NCBI GenBank assembly: GCA_024699575.1 | Contig: JAILPF010000205.1 | Span: 1-5,960, forward strand | DNA: 5,960 nt | Direction of reading: 5' to 3' | DNA from: Acetatifactor sp. | GTDB taxonomy: Bacteria; Bacillota; Clostridia; Lachnospirales; Lachnospiraceae | In this document: positions 1-4,648 of the stretch, piece after piece | Position numbering within the stretch: position 1 is the first letter of the stretch | Layout: each line of letters starts with the position of its first letter | Program-made: the position numbers and the translations under genes | The notes under the pieces: model-generated | Seen by the model: only the letters and a program-made list of their open reading frames with translations | What the model was told of the DNA's origin: nothing | Databases searched by the model: none

Positions 1-2
1 CC

Positions 3-1655
3 CTAAAACGGTCTTTCCATTGCTTCACATTTTGCGTACATTTCGCCGCAGAGCAACTGTAACAGCTGTACCAATCCATCTGCGCTATCCTCATGTTCAT
101 TTTTTCCAACCTGCGTAAGCATGCACATTTCTTCCATAGCAGCTTTATATTCCTCATCCTGCAATTCCGGCTTTAAGAAATAGAACCTTCGCTTGATATC
201 TGGTGCATATTGAATAATCTTAGCCATCTTACCTATCTGGTTGCTTGCCTTTGCCCAGGTAATGTTAGTCTTAAACCCTTGTTCCTGAAGCATCGTATCT
301 ATGGATTCTGCATACTCATCACCGCCATTGTTTGCTTCGAATCTCATCATATTTGGCTGTTGCTGCAAGGTCTTTGCCACAACCAAAGGTTTAGTAACGT
401 ATTTATCCCCTTTATTGAATATCCACGTTGGTATATAGACAGGTCCATCGTTTTTATCTCCAAACAAATCACCAAATGGCATTGATAAGCTATCTCCACC
501 GCCCCATGCAACATCACAAGCTGCGGCCTTCAAACAATCTCCATCCGGTAAAACTCCATTGTAGTAATTTAATTCATCCGCGGGGAATATCAGCCCTTCT
601 CTGATAAATGGTGCTTGCTGGAACTTTGCCATCCACTCATTGCGATCAAGTTTTTTTCGCATATTGCGATAATGTTCAGTGGAGAATCCTTTTCCATAGT
701 CGTATTGGAAATTAGATTCATCATGTTCGTTTAGTGCAGGTATTTTGCGAAATCGATATCGTGGATTATTTTTATTCTCAGTTTCCACGCGCCCCAAAGG
801 ATCCATTACATTCCACCTGGTTCCAACCATCAGCTCTCTGGATCCGTCGTTTTTTCGGTCTACCAACACGTTCAAATAATCCTGATAACGGCCCTCCAAA
901 CGTTTTGGACTTAATGACTCTGTTCTATCACGAACCATATCATCCACATAGAGATAACCGTCTGAGGAAATATCAACCGCACCGGTCCAGGTCCCATCTA
1001 TACCACGGCAGGTTAGTGTTGCAAAGCTCTCTATCTCATCGTATCTTAGCTCATTCTTATCTGATGATGTCTGTGGTTTCTTAACATTGGGGAAAATCTC
1101 TGAAAATGTATACTCATCGCTTGTAGTTAGTTTATATACATCTGTGTAGAATCGGTCAGCCAAAATGCCTGAGTGACCGGACATAGCATTGTGACTTTCT
1201 GGTCGTCTGCCTATAACCCACGCCAAAAAGAAAATACAGATAGTACTTTTCCCTACTCGGGGCGGTAAAGATAATCCGTAGAAATCCAGTTTTCCATCTT
1301 CCAGGTCCTGCAGATCTTCCGCCACGACATGTAAGGTCTTCATTCTTGGTTGATAAAAACGCTTACTGGGTCGGCGCTTGCGCTCCATGTACAGCAGGAA
1401 ACTTTCAAACCGGTGCGGTGCTTCGAACTTCAAGGCTTCCCAGTACAGCTCATTCATTCCGACCGATACCGGCAAGGTTGGCACTTTAACCCGGATAAAG
1501 GACGTAATTTTCAGTGCATATGTCAGATCATTGTCGCCATTCTCATCAGCGATTACCTTTGCCATATCCAAAAGGTCACGGAGAGCCTTGTAGGAATTTA
1601 AGTCTGTCTGCTTTATGGAATTTACAATGGCTAGATTCTTCTCTGAAACGCCCAA
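3..1655 (-). CDS. terL: Phage terminase large subunit (TerL), ATPase-nuclease
   Basis: This is the motor that pumps phage DNA into the prohead and cuts the concatemer. It is 550 codons long, a normal size for TerL. An N-terminal extension of about 120 residues precedes the ATPase. Walker A is PPRVGKST (131-138), Walker B is YLYVDDM with acidic residues D238/D239, and the coupling motif is MVGTRWN (276-282). The C-terminal RNase-H-like nuclease shows its acidic triad: D381 in ACDVAWGGGD, E440 in RFEANNGGDE, and D523/D526 in HEDSADG. The start is TTG, because an in-frame TGA lies three codons upstream and the next Met is residue 31; AGGAG (1670-1666) sits 10 bases upstream. The stop is TAG. The portal and head genes would be expected beyond the left edge. 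The call rests on motifs and overall layout and is near certain. Confidence 0.96.
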   Translation of the reverse strand: MGVSEKNLAIVNSIKQTDLNSYKALRDLLDMAKVIADENGDNDLTYALKITSFIRVKVPTLPVSVGMNELYWEALKFEAPHRFESFLLYMERKRRPSKRFYQPRMKTLHVVAEDLQDLEDGKLDFYGLSLPPRVGKSTICIFFLAWVIGRRPESHNAMSGHSGILADRFYTDVYKLTTSDEYTFSEIFPNVKKPQTSSDKNELRYDEIESFATLTCRGIDGTWTGAVDISSDGYLYVDDMVRDRTESLSPKRLEGRYQDYLNVLVDRKNDGSRELMVGTRWNVMDPLGRVETENKNNPRYRFRKIPALNEHDESNFQYDYGKGFSTEHYRNMRKKLDRNEWMAKFQQAPFIREGLIFPADELNYYNGVLPDGDCLKAAACDVAWGGGDSLSMPFGDLFGDKNDGPVYIPTWIFNKGDKYVTKPLVVAKTLQQQPNMMRFEANNGGDEYAESIDTMLQEQGFKTNITWAKASNQIGKMAKIIQYAPDIKRRFYFLKPELQDEEYKAAMEEMCMLTQVGKNEHEDSADGLVQLLQLLCGEMYAKCEAMERPF

Positions 1656-1710
1656 TATCCGTCAACTCCTAACTGCCGCTGACGTTCTGGACATTCTGGG
1701 CGAAACTATT

Positions 1711-2133
1711 CTAAATGCCTAAGACTGCATTTCTCTGATACTCAACTTCTTCCTCGCTAAGATACTTATGGCGAACCATGTACCGTTGCATCTCACTCTC
1801 TTTGTAATTTTTGACCTCGTCGTACATACGGACGTAAACATCATGGTTGTTTATGCGTTCGCCGTTATGATATGTGACCCAACTTTTTACAACCACACCA
1901 ATTTTGTCGCCTTCCACAACAACGATATCTCCAAAACAAAACTGCATAACACAATCCCTTTCATAGTCTTGTATAATCTGCATCAGCAACCTTCTTCCGT
2001 TAGCTCTTGGAGGCATCGCTAAACGAATATCTCCTTCTTCTTGAGCTCTCTCGTAAGCCGCCAGAAGTTTTTTTTGCCAGTCTGCAAGTGGAACGGGGCT
2101 TACTTTCTCTGCATATTCAACCAGATTCATCAT
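1711..2133 (-). CDS. Small phage protein: TerL-N-terminus-like segment joined to a compact beta-rich domain
   Basis: A 140-codon protein directly upstream of terL; its biochemical role is not known. Residues 1-60 resemble the beginning of a terminase ATPase: an aromatic/Gln stretch (PLADWQKKLL, 15-24), then PPRANGRR (41-48) where a Walker A loop would be. The Lys-Ser/Thr of a working P-loop is missing, so ATP hydrolysis is unlikely. Residues 66-140 look like a separate small domain, FGDIVVVEGDKIGVVVKSW then VYVRMYDEVKNY and YMVRHKYLSEEEVEYQ, of a kind I associate with small Firmicutes prophage proteins. Two adjacent ATGs (2133 and 2130) follow GGAGG at 2143-2139; the second has the better 8-base spacing. 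The first 17 bases overlap the preceding gene. The stop is TAG, and the frame continues for 13 codons to a second TAG at 1671-1669, inside the terL Shine-Dalgarno. Confidence 0.85.
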   Translation of the reverse strand: MMNLVEYAEKVSPVPLADWQKKLLAAYERAQEEGDIRLAMPPRANGRRLLMQIIQDYERDCVMQFCFGDIVVVEGDKIGVVVKSWVTYHNGERINNHDVYVRMYDEVKNYKESEMQRYMVRHKYLSEEEVEYQRNAVLGI

Positions 2134-2302
2134 CGTTACCTCCGAAAGTATTATCGTTATACCGCTTCAACTGCTCATACAGCGCATAAATTGCTGTAGC
2201 CTTAAGCCTTGTCTCCTTGCATTTTTTCTTCGTAGACCATACCGAACAGGCTATATTGACTATAAATACCACAATGAGCAATACTGCCAACGCAACTTCC
2301 AT
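2117..2302 (-). CDS. Small single-pass membrane protein, unknown function
   Basis: A 61-codon protein with a clear hydrophobic segment at residues 3-21 (ALAVLLIVVFIVNIACSVW), followed at once by STKKKCK, so N-terminus-out/C-terminus-in topology is predicted by the positive-inside rule. The remaining ~35 residues are polar and probably helical (KATAIYALYEQLKRYND) and lie in the cytoplasm. It has the strongest Shine-Dalgarno in the window, GGGGGAGG with GGAGG at 2314-2310 and 7 bases to ATG. Its last 17 bases overlap the next gene, so the two are probably translationally coupled. The size would suit a holin-like or spanin-like protein or a superinfection factor, but there is no lysis gene beside it and a single segment of this kind is not diagnostic. 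I do not assign a function. Confidence 0.75.
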   Translation of the reverse strand: MEVALAVLLIVVFIVNIACSVWSTKKKCKETRLKATAIYALYEQLKRYNDNTFGGNDDESG

Positions 2303-2380
2303 CCAAACACCTCCCCCTTAACTATTCAAATTTCTACCACAAATAGGACAATAATTGATTTTTATAAATGAATTTACCGC

Positions 2381-2581
2381 CTATTTATTTTTCTGTATCT
2401 CTTCTTCCATCCTGTCCATGATCTGAACTATAAAGCCAACAGAAAAAGCGGTTTCACCTTCTATAACCTCAAAACCATATTTTTTTGCATATTCTGCAAT
2501 TTTGATCAGACTGCCATATCTTTGGTGATACTCTTCCTCTGTCATTACCATGCCATATGCAGTTACTTTTTTCCCACCCAT
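2381..2581 (-). CDS. Small phage protein, unknown function; possible amber-readthrough tail to 2318
   Basis: A 66-codon soluble protein, MGGKKVTAYG at the start, with a predicted helix (TEEEYHQRYGSLIKIAEYAKK, 14-34), a short beta stretch (FEVIEGE, 37-43) and a charged C-terminal helix (DRMEEEIQKNK). I do not recognise a family. ATG is preceded by GGAGG (2591-2587) at 5 bases. The gene begins just beyond the terminator of the 87-aa gene, so it needs readthrough or its own promoter; I see no clear promoter. The stop is TAG. The same frame stays open for another 20 codons and ends at TAA (2320-2318). That tail reads AVNSFIKINYCPICGRNLNS, with a CPxCGR zinc-knuckle-like motif typical of C-termini of small phage proteins. 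It is either amber readthrough, a nonsense-truncated gene or chance. Confidence 0.75.
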   Translation of the reverse strand: MGGKKVTAYGMVMTEEEYHQRYGSLIKIAEYAKKYGFEVIEGETAFSVGFIVQIMDRMEEEIQKNK

Positions 2582-2602
2582 GCTTCCCTCCCATTTTTAC
2601 GC

Positions 2603-2637
2603 AAAAAAATACCAACCATCGAATTTGACGGTTGGTA
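2603..2637 (-). terminator. Rho-independent terminator after the 87-aa gene
   Basis: On the minus strand an 11-pair stem (UACCAACCGUC with GAUGGUUGGUA, one G-U pair) closes a 6-base loop and is followed directly by seven U (2609-2603). It begins 7 bases past the TAA of the 87-aa gene. The plus strand has only a weaker, displaced T tract (2642-2646), so termination should be mainly in the minus direction. Confidence 0.88.
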
Positions 2638-2644
2638 CTAATTT

Positions 2645-2908
2645 TTATTTAAAGATAATTGATGACATTATTTCCGATGCTCTTACCATGTCTTCTTTTA
2701 TGCCCGGACTTCCATCCTGTATTTTCCCTAACAAGTCCCCAATCATTTTTCGCAACTGTTCAACATTTGTAGATAAATATCCGTCCATTTGTGCTCCTGT
2801 TAAATCATATATTCTTCCTCTTTCTAATTGATTTAACTTGTTTTGAATATTAATAATCTCTTGCCCATATTCATCACGAATATTATAATTTAGCGGTTGT
2901 CTATCCAT
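2645..2908 (-). CDS. 87-aa phage protein of unknown function, own promoter and terminator
   Basis: I do not recognise this protein. It is soluble and probably all helical: residues 12-33 (DEYGQEIINIQNKLNQLERGR) and 46-61 (STNVEQLRKMIGDLLG) have heptad-like spacing of I/L, which suggests a short coiled coil or helical hairpin and perhaps oligomerisation. There is no Cys, no membrane segment and no catalytic signature. The ATG at 2908 follows AAAGGGG (AGGGG 2920-2916) by 7 bases. It lies between a consensus-like promoter (2969-2941) and a strong terminator (2637-2603), so it forms an independent transcription unit downstream of the tRNA block. That is the usual layout of a phage moron gene, expressed separately from its neighbours, for example in the prophage state. 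Confidence 0.8.
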   Translation of the reverse strand: MDRQPLNYNIRDEYGQEIINIQNKLNQLERGRIYDLTGAQMDGYLSTNVEQLRKMIGDLLGKIQDGSPGIKEDMVRASEIMSSIIFK

Positions 2909-2940
2909 AACGAATCCCCTTTCATTTGTAATATATGGAC

Positions 2941-2969
2941 ATTATACTACGCCCAACCGTCATATTCAA
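2941..2969 (-). promoter_or_regulatory. Sigma-70/SigA-type promoter for the 87-aa gene
   Basis: On the minus strand TTGAAT (2969-2964) is followed after exactly 17 bases by a perfect TATAAT (2946-2941). The start codon is about 30 bases further on, leaving a short leader with the Shine-Dalgarno. The spacer contains CCAACCGTCA read on the plus strand, a word that recurs in inverted orientation in the terminator of the same gene. Confidence 0.75.
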
Positions 2970-2986
2970 TTATCAAGGTTCAGAAA

Positions 2987-3070
2987 TCGGAAAGTGACGA
3001 TTCGAACGTCAATCTTGCTCTCCCTGTTTTATGGTGCGCACCGCTGCTCTGACCGTTGAGCTACTTTCCG
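2987..3070 (-). tRNA. tRNA-like gene A, anticodon not resolvable
   Basis: A 7-pair acceptor (CGGAAAG/CTTTCCG) with discriminator A, TA at positions 8-9, a D arm (GCTC..GAGC with AACGGTCA loop) and a perfect T arm (TGACG-TTCGAAT-CGTCA) are all in the right order. CCA is not encoded. The part between D and T arms is 34 bases instead of about 23. I cannot fold a 5-pair, 7-base-loop anticodon arm in it; it contains the palindrome GGTGCGCACC instead. It could be a divergent phage tRNA, a pseudo-tRNA or a tRNA mimic. The acceptor and T arms are certain; amino-acid identity is not assigned. Confidence 0.6.
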
Positions 3071-3074
3071 TTGT

Positions 3075-3140
3075 TTGCAATGGATAACCAATCCACTACT
3101 TGATAACTCCCCTGCGTTTACCGTTCAAGACGGATTGCAA
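3075..3140 (-). other. Compact 66-base tRNA-like fold between tRNA-like genes A and B
   Basis: The ends pair as TTGCAAT/ATTGCAA (7 pairs, one base shared with the next arm). A 4-pair hairpin CCGT-CTTGA-ACGG abuts the 5' strand and a 5-pair hairpin TGGAT-TGGTT-ATCCA abuts the 3' strand, with 25 unpaired-looking bases between. The layout resembles an acceptor with D and T arms but both loops are 5 bases and no T-loop consensus is present. It may be a decayed tRNA or part of a longer structured RNA. Confidence 0.3.
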
Positions 3141-3171
3141 CACCCAGTTCTCTTGTGTTATCTTCCCAGGC

Positions 3172-3269
3172 TGTCTCCGGTAGGGACTCGAACCCTACAC
3201 GAACGCTTTCCCAGTTTCCTAAGGCAACTATCGTTCTACGTTTAGCGTCTACCTATTCGCCACGGAGAC
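3172..3269 (-). tRNA. tRNA-Leu-like gene B (TAG loop present but misplaced), 98 bases
   Basis: The acceptor GTCTCCG/CGGAGAC, discriminator A, a class II Leu-style D region (TGGCGAATAGGTAGACGC) and the T loop TTCGAGT are clear. The T stem can form 6 pairs, giving a 13-pair acceptor-T stack. The sequence CTTAGGA, the typical loop of a Leu tRNA with anticodon TAG, is present. It lies about 15 bases further from the D arm than expected and is flanked only by AGTT/AACT. Total length exceeds the usual 82-90 for Leu. It may be a divergent Leu tRNA with an insertion or a pseudo-tRNA. CCA is not encoded. Confidence 0.55.
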
Positions 3270-3270
3270 T

Positions 3271-3282
3271 ATGAAATTTCAT
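3271..3282. repeat. 12-base perfect palindrome
   Basis: ATGAAATTTCAT reads the same on both strands and lies directly upstream of tRNA-like gene B, one base from its 5' end. Possible protein-binding or processing site, or chance in an AT-rich spacer. Confidence 0.5.
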
Positions 3283-3295
3283 GAGATTGAATACT

Positions 3296-3318
3296 CCTTT
3301 TGCCTTAGTTGCAAAAAG
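3296..3318 (-). other. Spacer hairpin with an 8-pair stem and 7-base loop
   Basis: On the minus strand CUUUUUGC pairs with GCAAAAGG (one G-U) around the 7-base loop AACUAAG. The geometry is like an anticodon arm but it lies outside any tRNA body, between genes C and B. There is no U tract after it, so it is not an intrinsic terminator. It could guide processing of the tRNA precursor. Confidence 0.4.
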
Positions 3319-3322
3319 AGAA

Positions 3323-3394
3323 TCCGCATGACTGGAGTTGAACCAGTAACCTCCGACCGTCCGCCGGTGTTCTGACCATTTGAACTACATGCAG
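3323..3394 (-). tRNA. tRNA-like gene C, abnormal GG-rich middle, anticodon not resolvable
   Basis: The acceptor CTGCATG/CATGCGG (7 pairs with one G-U), discriminator A, TA at 8-9, D arm GTTC-AAATGGTCA-GAAC and a perfect T arm ACTGG-TTCAACT-CCAGT are all present. The middle is 21 bases, two fewer than standard, and reads as CGG-type units (GGCGGACGGTCGGAGG). It contains GCGGACGGTC, identical to the 3' anticodon stem plus variable loop of the CAT tRNA upstream, but the matching 5' strand and loop are absent. It looks like a tRNA whose anticodon arm was lost or rearranged. CCA is not encoded. Confidence 0.55.
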
Positions 3395-3907
3395 CCTGTC
3401 CATCTTATGTCTGCAAGGACTGTGCAGGGTTCCCCAACTCCTGAATATTCATTCTGCCTGTGTCACCACTCACCGGCTTTGAGAGTTGAATGAGGCTTTC
3501 ATTTTTGCCTAGTAGATTAAAACTAGAAAAATGGGCTTACGAGTCCTCTAACCCTTTTTCGGGTACACATCTATGGCGGTGCACCTTGCCTTTAGCCCTA
3601 TACGTGACTAATGAACGGTTTTAGTGTCTTTTCTGACTCTCTGTTGAGCCACATACGGTTGTAAAGGTTGTATGGCACAAAACAGATGCAGATTAAACCT
3701 ACAACTGTATTCTGCAAACACCACATTCAAATGCGGTTAAAGCCACCGGACGGTCTCGCACCGCCCTTAGCAGAATGGTCCTAGTGGCTGAAAGGAGTAA
3801 AACCAAATGGAAACTTGTAGGCTTCCTTAATGGCGTGATTCGTAGAAAACCTTATCATGCAACAGACCCCACGCCTGCCCCATTGCATATATGTGGTTAT
3901 CGTGAAA
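3395..3907 (-). ncRNA. 513-base gene-free stretch, candidate large structured RNA inside the tRNA block
   Basis: No ORF over 60 codons and no tRNA with a T loop was found here. Inverted repeats are spread over the whole length: 3832-3837 with 3870-3875 (6 pairs), 3741-3751 with 3778-3789 (10 pairs) enclosing a further GC-rich hairpin, 3721-3736 (CCGCAT-UUGA-AUGUGG), 3654-3663 with 3700-3709 (9 of 10), 3551-3564 (ACCC-GAAAAA-GGGU), 3500-3533 (12 pairs) and 3435-3440 with 3483-3488. Phages of Firmicutes are known to carry very large structured RNAs (GOLLD and ROOL classes) beside tRNAs, and the length is in the ROOL range. I cannot match a consensus by eye, so class membership is inference. Decayed tRNA genes are the alternative. 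The minus strand is chosen because the flanking tRNAs lie on it. Confidence 0.4.
3500..3533 (-). repeat. 12-pair bulged stem-loop within the candidate RNA
   Basis: CATTTTT and CTAGT pair with ACTAG and AAAAATG around an 8-base loop, with a 2-base GC bulge on one side. Neither strand has a U tract following the stem, so this is a structural element rather than a terminator. Confidence 0.65.
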
Positions 3908-3981
3908 TGCTCCCTACGGGACTTGAACCCGGGACCGTCCGCTTATGAGGCGGATGCTCTAACCAACTGAGCTAAGGGAGC
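3908..3981 (-). tRNA. tRNA with anticodon CAT (elongator Met or Ile2)
   Basis: A complete cloverleaf of 74 bases: acceptor GCTCCCT/AGGGAGC, TA, D arm GCTCAGTTGGTTAGAGC, anticodon arm TCCGC-CTCATAA-GCGGA, variable CGGTC, T arm CCGGG-TTCAAGT-CCCGT with one mismatched outer pair, and discriminator A. The CAT anticodon in a CTCATAA loop fits either elongator Met or the Ile2 tRNA that is modified by TilS to read AUA; the sequence alone does not decide. Initiator Met is excluded because the first acceptor pair is G-C and the anticodon stem lacks the GGG/CCC run. CCA is not encoded, so host CCA-adding enzyme is needed. Its 5' end is one base after the stop of the preceding gene, so it must be cut from a shared mRNA by RNase P. 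Confidence 0.93.
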
Positions 3982-3982
3982 T

Positions 3983-4312
3983 CTATTTCTCCGGCATGTA
4001 ATACACATAATCACTATATGTGGTCACAAACTGTGCATCTGATACGCCGATCACGTTGTTCGCAACTATGTTTGGCGATTTGACAAGCATCTCTCTGATC
4101 TCTTCCTCGCTGAAATTACCAGATATGCTATACACCGGTGCATATGCTCTATGTATATCCTCAAACACCTCTGCAGCTCTTTCAGGGCTGTCATAAGAGC
4201 CGATAACATCACTCTGACCATTTACTCGCCGGTATATTGTACGGTTCTGCATCCATATCTCACAGCTATCAAAATTCACTGAAAGGTTTCTGTCTTGTGA
4301 TACGATTCTCAT
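3983..4312 (-). CDS. Conserved small Firmicutes-prophage protein, unknown function
   Basis: A 109-codon protein starting MRIVSQDRNLSVNFDSCEIW. I recognise the overall pattern (MRIVSQDG-like start, a beta-rich core of about 40 residues, then Y.S.ERAAEVFEDIHRAY) from many small uncharacterised prophage proteins of Clostridia and Streptococci; no function is established for them. Residues 44-58 form a probable amphipathic helix. The tail after about residue 65 appears specific. ATG overlaps the TGA of the upstream gene as ATGA, and AGGAG (4324-4320) is 7 bases upstream inside that gene, so translation is coupled. The TAG stop is one base before the CAT tRNA. In phages this protein type often lies in early or lysogeny-related regions, which does not define its role. 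Confidence 0.85.
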   Translation of the reverse strand: MRIVSQDRNLSVNFDSCEIWMQNRTIYRRVNGQSDVIGSYDSPERAAEVFEDIHRAYAPVYSISGNFSEEEIREMLVKSPNIVANNVIGVSDAQFVTTYSDYVYYMPEK

Positions 4313-4551
4313 TCTGATTCTCCTTCAGTATGCAGATATCTTATGGATTCAACATTTTTATACTCAAATCTCCTCTCTACCCTACAATATTTCTCTGACA
4401 TGTCCAGGTAAAATACTGATTCGTCTATGTCGCTAATACGTCCCTTGTACTCGCTTCCATATGACCCTACTGTATTAACCACCACAATGTCGTCCGTTCG
4501 AAACAATGTATTGTCACACAGTATAGTTCTTTCTAACTTTGGCTTATTCAT
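4309..4551 (-). CDS. Small beta-rich phage protein, unknown function
   Basis: An 80-codon protein, MNKPKLERTILCDN at the start, followed by alternating hydrophobic strands (DDIVVVNTVGSYGSEYKGRI, then VFYLDMS and FEYKNVESIRYL). The layout suggests a small SH3-, KOW- or Sm-like beta barrel, found in several uncharacterised phage proteins with the same KLEKTI.C.. opening. Nucleic-acid binding is possible but not shown. I prefer ATG at 4551 with GAGGG (4564-4560) 8 bases upstream; a TTG at 4554 in the same frame would add one residue at 5-base spacing. It overlaps the following gene by 4 bases (ATGA), so the two are probably made together. Confidence 0.82.
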   Translation of the reverse strand: MNKPKLERTILCDNTLFRTDDIVVVNTVGSYGSEYKGRISDIDESVFYLDMSEKYCRVERRFEYKNVESIRYLHTEGESE

Positions 4552-4648
4552 CAATCATTCCCTCATATATGCCTTTTTTGATTTTTTAAAATTTTGAGAT
4601 TCTGTTATCGACTGTAACTTTTGATTTTATCCGATGTGATTTAGAATT

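Noticed and set aside
210..485. Plus-strand open frames opposite terL and elsewhere (for example 734-1084, 2550-2831, 5505-5825)
   Set aside because: They lie antisense to well-supported minus-strand genes, lack Shine-Dalgarno sequences and read as low-quality protein.
3172..3269. tRNA-Sec, because of the 13-pair acceptor-T stack and 98-base length
   Set aside because: The D region is Leu-type and there is no TCA anticodon or 6-pair D stem.
3500..3533. Stem-loop as an intrinsic terminator
   Set aside because: The T/A runs are within the stem and no U tract follows it on either strand.
3841..3858. Amber-suppressor anticodon arm (GGTT-TTCTACG-AATC with CTA)
   Set aside because: It has only 4 pairs, C follows the anticodon instead of A, and it sits beside an acceptor-like strand, so it fits a T-arm-like hairpin better. 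Not enough for a suppressor tRNA.
2987..3981. CRISPR array
   Set aside because: No direct repeats with regular spacing; the repeats present are inverted and different from one another.
4552..4648. Promoter or terminator between the HNH-like gene and the 80-aa gene
   Set aside because: Only AT-rich sequence with no paired -35/-10 at correct spacing and no stable hairpin.
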